Below, piece by piece: positions 32,723 through 40,855 of a stretch of DNA of 64,000 bases. Under the pieces are notes generated by a model. It made no database searches. It had not been told where the DNA came from and was given only the letters and a program-made list of their open reading frames with translations. Position 1 is the stretch's first letter. Every line of letters begins with the position of its first letter. The stretch is from NCBI GenBank assembly GCA_050694055.1, contig JBOGWX010000108.1, positions 49,913 through 113,912 of the forward strand, written 5' to 3'. Source of the stretch: WHSV01 sp050694055 (lineage in GTDB: Bacteria > Actinomycetota > CADDZG01 > WHSQ01). A program made the translations under genes and the position numbers.

Positions 32723-34288
32723 ATGAAGATCGAGCTGCGGGGAATCACCAAGCGGTTTCCCGGCGTCATAGCGAACCAGGACGTGGACCTCATCGTCGGC
32801 GACGGTGAGGTCCATGCCTTGCTGGGCGAGAACGGCGCAGGCAAGTCGACCCTGATGAACGTCCTCTATGGCCTCTACGAACCTACCGAGGGCGAGATCC
32901 TCGTCAACGGCGAAACCGTCACCTTCAAGAGCCCGGGCGATGCAATCGCAGCGGCCATCGGAATGGTCCACCAGCACTTCATGCTGGTCCCCGTTTTCAC
33001 CGTCACCGAGAACGTGATGCTCGGCGTCGAGCCGACCAAGAACTTAGGACTCCTCGACCAGCGTGCGGCACGCGCCCGTCTGGTGGAGCTGTCGGAGAGG
33101 TTCGGGCTCAAGGTGGATCCCGACGCCACCATCGAAGATCTCCCCGTCGGCGTGCAGCAACGCGTCGAGATACTGAAGGCCCTGTACCGGCGAGCCGATT
33201 GCCTTATCTTGGACGAGCCGACCGCGGTGCTCACGCCCGACGAGATCGACGATCTCGTCGGAGTCATCGACACGCTCAAGGCGGCCGGAGTATCGATCAT
33301 CTTCATTTCACACAAGCTCAAGGAAGTCATGGCGATCGCGGATCGCATAACTGTGCTGCGACGGGGCGAGGTGGTTGGATCCACTACTCCGCAGGAGACC
33401 AACGAGCACGAACTCGCCGAGATGATGGTGGGCCGGTCCGTCGAGCTGACGGTGAGCAAGACGCCCGCTCGACCGGGTGAGCCGATACTCGAGGTCGCCG
33501 ATCTCGAGATCCTCGACGACCGCATGCACCGCGCCGTCAAGAGCGTGAGCTTCGAGGTCCGAAGCGGTGAGATCCTGGCGATCGCGGGAGTGCAGGGTAA
33601 CGGCCAGACCGAGCTCGTCGAGGGCATCACAGGAATGCGGAGCGTCGAGCGCGGGCGCGTGACCCTGAACGGAAAGAGCGTGACCGGGACCTCTCCCAAG
33701 CGGCTGTTCGGAATGGGGATGGCCCACGTCCCCGAAGACCGGCAGGAAGACGGTCTCGTCATCTCGTTCCCCATCAAGGACAACCTGATCCTCAACTCCT
33801 ACGAGAACGAGCCTTACGCCACAGGCTGGGTCATGAATCGTCAAGCCATCGACGAGGGCGCCGAGAAGCTCGTCAAGGAGTACGACGTCCGCACGCCGTC
33901 GATCGAGGTGGCCGCATCGGCACTGTCGGGCGGTAACCAGCAGAAGGTCATCGTGGCGCGCGAGTTCTCGCACTCGAACAATGTCCTGATCGCCTCGCAG
34001 CCGACCCGCGGACTCGACGTGGGCTCGATTCAATACATCCATGGCCAGATCGTCGCCAAGCGCGACGAGGGTGCCGCGGTCGTCATCGTCTCGTCCGAGC
34101 TCGACGAGGTCCTCGCGCTCGGCGATCGCGTGGCGGTGATGTACGACGGGGCGATCATCGACGTGCTCGATCGCTCCGAAGCGACGCGCGAGCGCGTCGG
34201 CCTCCTCATGGCCGGCTCGAAGAAACAGGCAGATGCCCTCGCTTCAGCTCCTCCGGCACCTCCCGGAGATAAGGCCGAGCAATCATGA
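32723..34288 (+). CDS. Nucleoside ABC transporter ATPase (two ABC domains)
   Basis: 521 residues with two nucleotide-binding domains. The first has GENGAGKST (Walker A), GVQQRVEILKALYRRADCLILDEPTA (signature region and Walker B) and FISHKL. The second has a degenerate Walker A (GVQGNGQTEL) but LSGGNQQKVIVAREF and ASQPTRGLDVGS. This asymmetric double ATPase is typical of BMP-dependent nucleoside and of sugar importers. It powers the two permeases encoded downstream, with which it overlaps by 4 bases (ATGA). No regulatory domain beyond the two cassettes is seen. Confidence 0.96.
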   Translation: MKIELRGITKRFPGVIANQDVDLIVGDGEVHALLGENGAGKSTLMNVLYGLYEPTEGEILVNGETVTFKSPGDAIAAAIGMVHQHFMLVPVFTVTENVMLGVEPTKNLGLLDQRAARARLVELSERFGLKVDPDATIEDLPVGVQQRVEILKALYRRADCLILDEPTAVLTPDEIDDLVGVIDTLKAAGVSIIFISHKLKEVMAIADRITVLRRGEVVGSTTPQETNEHELAEMMVGRSVELTVSKTPARPGEPILEVADLEILDDRMHRAVKSVSFEVRSGEILAIAGVQGNGQTELVEGITGMRSVERGRVTLNGKSVTGTSPKRLFGMGMAHVPEDRQEDGLVISFPIKDNLILNSYENEPYATGWVMNRQAIDEGAEKLVKEYDVRTPSIEVAASALSGGNQQKVIVAREFSHSNNVLIASQPTRGLDVGSIQYIHGQIVAKRDEGAAVVIVSSELDEVLALGDRVAVMYDGAIIDVLDRSEATRERVGLLMAGSKKQADALASAPPAPPGDKAEQS

Positions 34289-35475
34289 AGACCGAGGCTC
34301 CCCCGGCCGAGGAAGCGCCGGTCGAGGCACCGCGGCCCAAGCGACGATCGCTTGCCGTCGAAGGCATACTCATTCCGCTGCTCGCGCTATTCAGCGCGCT
34401 GGTGGTCGGTGGGATCGTGATGATCTTCACCAACCCGGAGGTGGCGCGCGCCTGGGCGTCATTCGGGCGCAATCCCGGGAGCGCCGTAAGCCTTTCGTGG
34501 GAGCTCGTCAGCACCGCGTACGGAGCGCTGTTTCGGGGCGCCTTCGGTAGTCCCACCGCCATCAGCGAAACCCTGCTTGCGTCCACGCCGCTAATCCTGG
34601 CCGGTCTGTCCGTGGCGCTGGCTTTCCGAGCTGGGATGTTCAACATCGGAGCCGAGGGACAGATCATCGGGGGCATGCTGGTCTCCTCCTACGTTGGTTT
34701 CACCTTCGATCTGCCGTTCGTCATCCATCTCCCGCTGGCCCTCGTCGCAGGGTTTCTAGGGGGGGCCTTATGGGGTGCGATCCCAGGCTTCCTCAAGGCC
34801 AGAACCGGTGCTCACGAAGTCATCACCACGATCATGCTGAACTTCATCGCCCTCAATCTCTTGACCTTCTTTCTCAAGACGCCGCTGTATCAGCGGCCCG
34901 GGCGAGACGATCCGCTCTCCAAAGAGGTCGCGGAGCCGGCTCGCCTTCCGAGCTTCGGTGACTTCCGCGTCAACTGGGGCATCGTGCTGGCGTTGGTCGT
35001 TGCCTTTGCGGTCTGGTACCTCCTCTTCCGCACCACCATCGGATTCCGCTTCCGCGCAGTCGGTGCGAATCCCAACGCCGCGGCCTACGCGGGAATGGGC
35101 GTCGCCGGCACTTATGTGCTCGCCATGGCGGTGGCGGGCGGCCTGTCGGGGCTCGCGGGAACTGCCAACCTTCACGGCGTCGCCTACAGCATGTCACCGG
35201 GATTTCTGAATTACGGCTTCGACGCGATCGCCCTGGCGCTGCTCGGCCGCACCCATCCGTTCGGCGTCGTGCTGGCCGCGCTCCTGTTCGGCGCGCTGCG
35301 GGCGGGAGCGCTGGTGATGCAAGGAACCGCGGCAGTGGGAACCGACATCATCGTGGTCATTCAGGCACTGATCATCATGTTCGTCGCAGCGCCGGCGCTA
35401 GTTCGTGAGATTTACAGGATAAGGGCGCGCAGCGCCATCGAACAGGACACCTTCACGAAGAGCTGGGCATCATGA
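34285..35475 (+). CDS. Nucleoside ABC transporter permease (subunit 1)
   Basis: 396 residues with a short charged N-terminus (EEAPVEAPRPKRR) and about nine membrane spans. The block LAGLSVALAFRAGMFNIGAEGQIIGG and TGAHEVITTIMLNFIALNLLTFF are the cytoplasmic-loop signatures of BPD_transp_2 permeases of BMP systems; FRTTIGFRFRAVGANPNAAAYAGMGV follows. It forms half of the channel with the next gene. It overlaps both neighbours by 4 bases, so expression is tightly coupled. Confidence 0.95.
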   Translation: MKTEAPPAEEAPVEAPRPKRRSLAVEGILIPLLALFSALVVGGIVMIFTNPEVARAWASFGRNPGSAVSLSWELVSTAYGALFRGAFGSPTAISETLLASTPLILAGLSVALAFRAGMFNIGAEGQIIGGMLVSSYVGFTFDLPFVIHLPLALVAGFLGGALWGAIPGFLKARTGAHEVITTIMLNFIALNLLTFFLKTPLYQRPGRDDPLSKEVAEPARLPSFGDFRVNWGIVLALVVAFAVWYLLFRTTIGFRFRAVGANPNAAAYAGMGVAGTYVLAMAVAGGLSGLAGTANLHGVAYSMSPGFLNYGFDAIALALLGRTHPFGVVLAALLFGALRAGALVMQGTAAVGTDIIVVIQALIIMFVAAPALVREIYRIRARSAIEQDTFTKSWAS

Positions 35476-36737
35476 GCGCCGTAGCCGCAGCTCCGGCGGT
35501 GAGCAGGGTCTCGATCCGAAGGTCGCGCGTGATGGGCATCGTCTTCATGGCCCTCGGACTGGCGGCGGCATGGTGGTTCGGGTTCGGCACGGAGTCCGGA
35601 CTCGACTCGAGCTTCGGCCTCAACGGTCGGAGCTCGGAAATCGAACTTCCTCCACTCGTCCTGCCGTCGCGCGAGACGGCCTTCCTACTCGCCGGGGTAT
35701 GCGCTTTCCTCGGCGCGATCCAACTCACCCGCGGGTTCGGCAAGCAGACCTACTTAGTGCTCGGCATCGTGGTTGCCTGCTTCATCCTGGCGTTCCTCAT
35801 ATGGGCCGCGCGCGACGACTCGCTCAACATGCTGGGGATGTTGCAATCGACGCTGCTTCGTTCGGTGCCCATCACGCTGGGCGCTCTCGCCGGACTGTTG
35901 TGTGAGCGATCGGGCGTCATCAACATCGCCATCGAGGGCATGATGCTGACCGCCGCCTTCACGGGCGCAATCGTCGGCAGCGCGGCGGGGAGCACCTCGG
36001 TGGGGCTGCTCCTGGGAATCGGCTCGGGCGCTCTTCTCGGCGCGCTTCTTGCGGTGCTCTCGATTCGCTACCGAGTCGATCAGATCGTCGGTGGAACCGT
36101 CATCAACATCCTGGCGTTGGGGCTCACCAGCTATCTGTCGGCACAGATCCTGGCTCGCTATCAGAACCTCAACAGTCCGGGGCGCTTTCCCGTGATCGAG
36201 ATTCCTCTGCTCAGCGACATCCCCATCATCGGCCCGTTGTTCTTCGCGAACAACCTCTTCATCTACCTGATGTTCATCTTGGTGATCGGCATCAACGTCG
36301 CTCTGTTCCGTTCGCGCTGGGGGCTCCGGGTGAGGGCCGTGGGCGAGCATCCCAAGGCCGCCGACACCGTGGGCATCAAGGTGCTCCGGGTTCGTTACTA
36401 CAACGTGATCCTCGGGGGCATGGCGGCGGGTCTGGCCGGCGCCTACTTCACGCTCGGATCGGTCGGACGATTCGACGAGAACATGACCGGGGGTCGCGGC
36501 TTCATCGCGCTCGCCGCGATGATCTTCGGGCGCTGGAATCCCATCGGTGCGTTCGGGGCTGCGCTGGTGTTCGGCTTCGCCGACTCCCTGCAAAACAAGC
36601 TGGCCATTCTCCAGGTGCCGATCGCATCTGAGTTCCTCCTCATGGCTCCGTACATCGCCACGATCCTCGTCGTGGCGGGCGTAGTGGGTCGCGCCCGGCC
36701 CCCGGCGGCCGACGGCCAGCTCTACATCAAGGAGTAA
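35472..36737 (+). CDS. Nucleoside ABC transporter permease (subunit 2)
   Basis: 421 residues, longer at the N-terminus than usual because of two extra hydrophobic spans and a loop (about 1-110). The core LCERSGVINIAIEGMMLTAAFTGA and RVDQIVGGTVINILALGLTSYL are the BPD_transp_2 signatures, then RSRWGLRVRAVGEHPKAADTVGI. It pairs with the permease upstream to form the membrane channel of the nucleoside importer. Its stop is two bases before cytidine deaminase, so uptake and first catabolic step are in one transcript. Confidence 0.95.
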   Translation: MSAVAAAPAVSRVSIRRSRVMGIVFMALGLAAAWWFGFGTESGLDSSFGLNGRSSEIELPPLVLPSRETAFLLAGVCAFLGAIQLTRGFGKQTYLVLGIVVACFILAFLIWAARDDSLNMLGMLQSTLLRSVPITLGALAGLLCERSGVINIAIEGMMLTAAFTGAIVGSAAGSTSVGLLLGIGSGALLGALLAVLSIRYRVDQIVGGTVINILALGLTSYLSAQILARYQNLNSPGRFPVIEIPLLSDIPIIGPLFFANNLFIYLMFILVIGINVALFRSRWGLRVRAVGEHPKAADTVGIKVLRVRYYNVILGGMAAGLAGAYFTLGSVGRFDENMTGGRGFIALAAMIFGRWNPIGAFGAALVFGFADSLQNKLAILQVPIASEFLLMAPYIATILVVAGVVGRARPPAADGQLYIKE

Positions 36738-36739
36738 AC

Positions 36740-37150
36740 ATGGCCGACAGCAACATCGACTGGGACTCCCTTCGCGCAGCCGCGCGCGAAGTCGCCGGCC
36801 ACGCCTATGCGCCCTACTCGGGGCTCCGGGTCGGCACCGCCGCACTCGTCGACGACGGGCGCGTCGTAACCGGCTGCAACGTCGAGAACGCGTCCTACGG
36901 TCTGACCCTGTGCGCCGAGTGCGGACTCGTCTCCGACCTTCATTCGTCGGGCGGCGGGCGGCTCGTGGCGGTAAGCGTCGTGGCGGGTGACGGCAGGCAA
37001 CTCACACCGTGCGGCCGTTGCCGCCAGCTGCTGTTGGAGCACGGAGGGCCCGGTTGCTCGCTGGACACGCCGCAGGGCATCACCACCGTCGGAGCGATCC
37101 TGCCCGCCGCCTTCGACACCGCCGAGCTCGAGGGCCGGCGGGAGGACTAA
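36740..37150 (+). CDS. cdd: Cytidine deaminase
   Basis: 136 residues. The zinc site is complete: GCNVENASYGLTLCAE (Cys58, proton-shuttle Glu60) and PCGRCRQ (Cys91, Cys94). It is the small tetrameric CDA class using three cysteines. It deaminates cytidine and deoxycytidine to uridine and deoxyuridine, feeding the phosphorylases encoded next. It begins two bases after the permease stop and ends directly before the thymidine phosphorylase start. Confidence 0.96.
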   Translation: MADSNIDWDSLRAAAREVAGHAYAPYSGLRVGTAALVDDGRVVTGCNVENASYGLTLCAECGLVSDLHSSGGGRLVAVSVVAGDGRQLTPCGRCRQLLLEHGGPGCSLDTPQGITTVGAILPAAFDTAELEGRRED

Positions 37151-38422
37151 GTGGACGTCGTCGACGTCATCCGCGCAAAGCGAGACGGTCGTCGCCTGTC
37201 CGATGCGCAGATCGCGTGGTTCATAAGGTCCTACACCGACGGCTCGGTCGCCGACTATCAGGCCGCCGCGCTGTTGATGGCCATCGTGTGGCGGGGCATG
37301 GAAGCAGACGAGCTCGCCACGTGGACGGCCGAGATGCTCGCCTCGGGCGAGCGCATGGATCTCTCCTCCCTGAAGGCTCCCACCGTCGACAAGCACTCGA
37401 CCGGCGGGGTCGGAGACAAGGTGAGCCTTCCGCTGGCGCCCATCATCGCGGCGTGCGGTGCGGCCGATCCCATGCTGTCGGGTCGGGGGCTCGGCCATAC
37501 CGGGGGGACTCTCGACAAGCTCGAAGCGATACCCGGCTTCCGAGTCGACCTGTCGCCCGACGAGATGCTCCGCATTCTGGGCGAGGTCGGGGCGGTCATC
37601 TGCGCGGCGGGGCCCGCTCTGGCTCCGGCCGACAAGAAACTCTACGCGCTGCGCGACGTAACCGGGACGGTCGAGTCGATCCCCTTGATCGCATCGTCGA
37701 TCATGTCCAAGAAGATCGCAGAGGGGACGGACGCCCTGGTGCTCGACGTAAAGGTCGGCTCGGGTGCCTTCCTCCCCGACATCAACCTCGCGCGCGAACT
37801 AGCGGAGAGGATGGTGGTGCTCGGCGAGGCACACGGTGTCCGCACCTCCGCCCTGCTCACCAATATGGACACCCCCCTGGGACGCGCCGCGGGAAACGGT
37901 CTCGAAGTCACCGAGTCGGTCCGGGCGCTCAGCGGCGGGGGGGCACAAGACCTGATGGAGGTGACCCTCGCCCTGGCGAACGAGATGCTCGAGCTGGCCG
38001 GCATCGACGCCGACCCCGGTGCCGCGCTAGACGGCGGTGCGGCGCTGGAGAAGTGGAGGGAGCTGATCCGCGCGCAGGACGGCGACCCCGATGCCGCCAT
38101 CCCCGAAGCGTCGGAACGCCGAAATGTTGTCGCCACCAGTTCGGGCATGCTGAACCGGCTGGACGCGCGCGCCGTGGGAATCGCGGCATGGAGGCTGGGG
38201 GCCGGGCGGGCCCGCAAGGAGGATCCGGTGAGCCCCAGCGCCGGAGTCGTGTGCCTCAAGAAGCCCGGCGAGGAGGTCGCGCAGGGCGAACCGCTGCTCG
38301 AGCTGCATGCCGATGACGCTCGCCGCTTCGACTCGGCAATCGCCGCGCTCGAGGGCGGCATAGAGATCGGGCGGGAGGCTCGGGAACCGCGATCGATGAT
38401 CTTCGAAAGAATTCGCGCATGA
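37151..38422 (+). CDS. Thymidine (pyrimidine-nucleoside) phosphorylase
   Basis: 423 residues from GTG at 37151, immediately after the cdd stop. Glycosyltransferase-family-3 blocks: AWFIRSYTDGSVADYQAAALLMAI, DKHSTGGVGDKVSLPLAPI (phosphate-binding), MLSGRGLGHTGGTLDKLEAIPGF (thymidine phosphorylase signature), SIMSKKIAEGTDALVLDVKVGSGAF. A C-terminal PYNP domain follows (GVVCLKKPGEEVAQGEPLLEL). It splits thymidine, deoxyuridine or uridine to the base and (deoxy)ribose-1-phosphate. It overlaps PNP by 4 bases (ATGA). Confidence 0.96.
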   Translation: MDVVDVIRAKRDGRRLSDAQIAWFIRSYTDGSVADYQAAALLMAIVWRGMEADELATWTAEMLASGERMDLSSLKAPTVDKHSTGGVGDKVSLPLAPIIAACGAADPMLSGRGLGHTGGTLDKLEAIPGFRVDLSPDEMLRILGEVGAVICAAGPALAPADKKLYALRDVTGTVESIPLIASSIMSKKIAEGTDALVLDVKVGSGAFLPDINLARELAERMVVLGEAHGVRTSALLTNMDTPLGRAAGNGLEVTESVRALSGGGAQDLMEVTLALANEMLELAGIDADPGAALDGGAALEKWRELIRAQDGDPDAAIPEASERRNVVATSSGMLNRLDARAVGIAAWRLGAGRARKEDPVSPSAGVVCLKKPGEEVAQGEPLLELHADDARRFDSAIAALEGGIEIGREAREPRSMIFERIRA

Positions 38423-39219
38423 CCGGTCCCATAAGCGAGGCGGCGGGCTTTACCCCGCGTGTTGCGATCGTGCTGGGCTCGGGGCTCAGCGCGCTAGCCC
38501 GGTCGTTGGTCGGCGGGGAACCGATCCCCTACGGACAGATCGACGGCCTGCCGTCGTCCGCCATCGAGGGCCACGAGGGCGCGCTCTACGCGGCCGAGGT
38601 ATCCGGCGTGCCGGTCGCCGCCTTCGCCGGACGCGTGCACCTGTACGAAGGACATAGCCCTCAGGTCGCGACGCATGCGATACGACAGGTGGTCGAAGAG
38701 GGTTGCCGAATCGTCATCCTGACCAACGCGGCGGGGGGGATCGATCCCGAACTCGTCGTGGGGGCCCCTTGTCTCATCAGCGACCATCTGAATCTGACGG
38801 GCGCCAACCCACTAATCGGTCCTCACGACAAACGGGGGCCGCGCTTTCTCGACCTCTCCGAGGTCTACGACAGGAAACTGCGCGCGCTCGCCCACGCGGT
38901 GGACGGGGATCTGAAGGAAGGCGTCTACGCCGGTCTCGTGGGACCGACCTACGAGACCCCCGCGGAGGTGCGCATGCTGCGCACGCTCGGAGCTTCGCTG
39001 GTCGGCATGTCGACGGTGCTCGAGGCGGTCGCCGCGCGCTATCTCGGGGCGCGCGTCCTCGGCATCTCGGTGGTCACCAACCTGGCCGCAGGTCTGTCGC
39101 CAGCACCGCTGAGCCACGATGAGGTGGCTGCGGCCGGGCGCGGCGCGGCAGCGCGCCTCGAGCGGCTCCTGAAAGGCGTGATCGAAGGCCTAGCCGCGCC
39201 ACGACGATCGATAGAGTGA
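38419..39219 (+). CDS. Purine-nucleoside phosphorylase (trimeric type)
   Basis: 266 residues. Blocks of the trimeric PNP class: IVLGSGLSALA, FAGRVHLYEGHSP, LTNAAGGI, LISDHLNLTGANPLIGP, GLVGPTYETPAEVRML, VGMSTVLEAVAAR and VVTNLAAGLS (base-binding Asn). A Leu replaces the usual Pro in MSTVxE. It phosphorolyses (deoxy)guanosine and (deoxy)inosine to the base and sugar-1-phosphate. It is the last gene of the nucleoside operon and is followed by a strong terminator. Confidence 0.95.
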   Translation: MTGPISEAAGFTPRVAIVLGSGLSALARSLVGGEPIPYGQIDGLPSSAIEGHEGALYAAEVSGVPVAAFAGRVHLYEGHSPQVATHAIRQVVEEGCRIVILTNAAGGIDPELVVGAPCLISDHLNLTGANPLIGPHDKRGPRFLDLSEVYDRKLRALAHAVDGDLKEGVYAGLVGPTYETPAEVRMLRTLGASLVGMSTVLEAVAARYLGARVLGISVVTNLAAGLSPAPLSHDEVAAAGRGAAARLERLLKGVIEGLAAPRRSIE

Positions 39220-39236
39220 TCGGTCGCCCCCAGAGG

Positions 39237-39264
39237 AAAGGCCCCCGATAAATCGGGGGCCTTT
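39237..39264. terminator. Bidirectional terminator between PNP and cold-shock gene
   Basis: 13-bp stem AAAGGCCCCCGAT / ATCGGGGGCCTTT with loop AA. T-rich ends on both strands suit termination of the nucleoside operon (plus) and of the cold-shock gene (minus). Confidence 0.85.
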
Positions 39265-39287
39265 GGATTCGTCCTTTCGGTAAGAAG

Positions 39288-39488
39288 CTACTGAGGGACG
39301 ACGTTGGACGCTTGCTTGCCCTTGGGGCCCTGCGTCACCTCGAACGACACCGCCTGACCTTCCTGCAGCGACTTGTAGCCGTCGCCTTGAATTGCGGAGA
39401 AGTGCACGAACACATCCTCGCCGTCAGACTGGGAAATGAACCCATAACCCTTGTCGTTGTTGAACCATTTCACGGTGCCTTCTGCCAC
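39288..39488 (-). CDS. Cold-shock domain protein (CspA family)
   Basis: 66 residues from GTG at 39488 with AGGAAG five bases upstream; a second GTG at 39491 is possible. AEGTVKWFNNDKGYGFISQSDGEDVFVHFSAI contains RNP1 (KGYGFI) and RNP2 (VFVHF). It is a single OB-fold RNA/DNA chaperone, probably abundant. The longer frame to 39515 adds unlike residues. The 236 bases up to the next plus-strand gene hold only leader and promoter sequence; a long 5' leader would be usual for csp genes. Confidence 0.95.
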   Translation of the reverse strand: MAEGTVKWFNNDKGYGFISQSDGEDVFVHFSAIQGDGYKSLQEGQAVSFEVTQGPKGKQASNVVPQ

Positions 39489-39724
39489 CACTACTTCCTT
39501 TCTCTCCACACGCAATCGCCGAGACGATCACTTTCTCGGCGGAGGCGGACAAGCACATACCTTGTCCTCCACGACCCCCGTCGGACTGCGGAGCCAACGT
39601 AGCACAGCAGGGGTCGCGTGCCACCCCCCTTGATGAGATGTCTCTCATACCTCGCTCATAGCCCTCTCACGCCCGCTGCCTAGGTTGTTGCCAACAGACA
39701 GAGCAATCGATGAAGGAGGAAGAG

Positions 39725-40168
39725 ATGACCTTGGGAACCGCAGCAGTCGCCGCACTGGCCGTAATCCTCGGCCTCGGTGGAGTTTCGACCTTCATGCTCG
39801 GCAACGGTGAGCCGGACCGGGTGGAGGCCATCGAGATGGACGACGAGGCCGTTACTCGTCAGGACGAGGACGGTGACGAAGTCACCGCCAAGGACGATGA
39901 CGAGGACGACAAGTCCAAGAGCAAGTCCAAGAGCAATGGCATGTCTACCGGGAGATCTCGGGACGCAGGCTCGAGGGGCGGCATGAGCAAGAGCAAAGAC
40001 TCGCGCAGTAAGAACTCGGCCAGCCAGAAGAGCGCCTCGTCAAACGGCGGAGGCAGAAGCCCCGGAGCCGGTGGCGGCGGTGGCTACAGCGCCGACAGCT
40101 ACAGCGCACCGAGTTACAGCGCCGACAGCTACAGCGCTGAGAGTTTCAGCGGCGGAAGCGACACGTAA
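39725..40168 (+). CDS. Small membrane-anchored low-complexity protein with SADSYSA-type repeats
   Basis: 147 residues from ATG at 39725, preceded by AAGGAGGAAGAG; an upstream in-frame ATG (39710) overlaps that ribosome binding site and is rejected. A single hydrophobic helix (GTAAVAALAVILGLGGVSTFML) is followed by an acidic part (DDEDDKSKSKSKS), a Ser/Lys/Gly part and a C-terminal repeat of YSADSYSA/YSAPSYSA/FSGGSDT. The layout copies that of the protein at 20651-21712. It probably projects from the membrane as an unstructured, Tyr/Ser-repeated tail. No known family. Confidence 0.72.
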   Translation: MTLGTAAVAALAVILGLGGVSTFMLGNGEPDRVEAIEMDDEAVTRQDEDGDEVTAKDDDEDDKSKSKSKSNGMSTGRSRDAGSRGGMSKSKDSRSKNSASQKSASSNGGGRSPGAGGGGGYSADSYSAPSYSADSYSAESFSGGSDT

Positions 40169-40198
40169 GAGACTCCGCCCGAGACCTACGGTCAGAGT

Positions 40199-40249
40199 GA
40201 CTCTCGGACCCTGAGAGGTGCGTGACACGACACCTCAGGGTCCGAGAGT
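40199..40249. terminator. Long inverted repeat after the low-complexity gene
   Basis: About 19-bp stem with a 2-base bulge: ACTCTCGGACCCTGAG(AG)GTG against CACCTCAGGGTCCGAGAGT, around a 10-base loop. No T-run follows. It lies between convergent genes and could terminate both. Confidence 0.6.
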
Positions 40250-40289
40250 GCTCGCGTTGGTTCCAGCCGGCGGCGGAAGCCCCGACCCC

Positions 40290-40691
40290 CTAACGAGTTT
40301 CAGGCGCCCCCTGCTCGGTGGGCACTTGTACGAAACGCGTACCGATCGTCAGCAGCAGGTGGACGACTCCCAGCGCAATGAATACAGCCGTCGGGGGAGT
40401 CTCACCGGCGAATCCGAAGAGGAACGGCGTGGCAATTAGAAACAGCGCGAGTACGTAGTCGAGCACGACGTGGACCGAAACTGACAACGCGTTCACGAGG
40501 CTCGTTGGCCCTTCGGTCGTGGCGGCTACCAGAAGCACGACGACGCCGACCACGATCGATACCGCCACGGCGGCACCCGAGTCGTAGTCCAGCAGCAGGG
40601 GAGCCACTATGAAAGCGATCCCGGCGAGGTACTCGATGGCACCGTGCGCGAAGAAGGGAACGGGGCCGTCGTTGATCAGCGGGTTCGCCAT
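40290..40691 (-). CDS. Small four-span membrane protein (SPW-repeat-like)
   Basis: 133 residues from ATG at 40691. Four hydrophobic spans: HGAIEYLAGIAFIVAPLLL, AVAVSIVVGVVVLLVAATT, VVLDYVLALFLIATPFLFGF and AVFIALGVVHLLLTIGTRF. The pattern of paired helices with Leu-Asp-Tyr turns resembles small SPW-type membrane proteins, without certainty. No catalytic residues. An upstream extension of the frame reads through the tandem repeat and is rejected. Confidence 0.65.
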   Translation of the reverse strand: MANPLINDGPVPFFAHGAIEYLAGIAFIVAPLLLDYDSGAAVAVSIVVGVVVLLVAATTEGPTSLVNALSVSVHVVLDYVLALFLIATPFLFGFAGETPPTAVFIALGVVHLLLTIGTRFVQVPTEQGAPETR

Positions 40692-40737
40692 GGTCGTCAG
40701 TGTAGTTGGCGGTCTGCCCGGCGGGGCGCCTTTCTCT

Positions 40738-40855
40738 GCGCTCGTTTCTCTTCCGCCCACCCCAGGCGCTTACGCGCTCGTTTCTCTTCCGCCCACCCAC
40801 CCCAGGGCGCTTACGCGCCCGTTCTTTTCCGCCCACCCACCCCAGGCGCTACGCG
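40738..40855. repeat. Three tandem imperfect copies of a 36-41-base unit
   Basis: Unit: GCGCTCGTTTCTCTTCCGCC CACCCCAGGCGCTTAC, with small indels between copies (CACC duplication, CTC to CTT). Each unit ends in GCGCT/TACGCGC. It fills the gap between a membrane protein gene and the end of the truncated aldehyde dehydrogenase, whose stop codon lies in the last copy. No spacers of constant length, so not CRISPR. Confidence 0.8.

Noticed and set aside
40738..40855. CRISPR-like array
   Set aside because: Copies are contiguous with small indels; there are no unique spacers.
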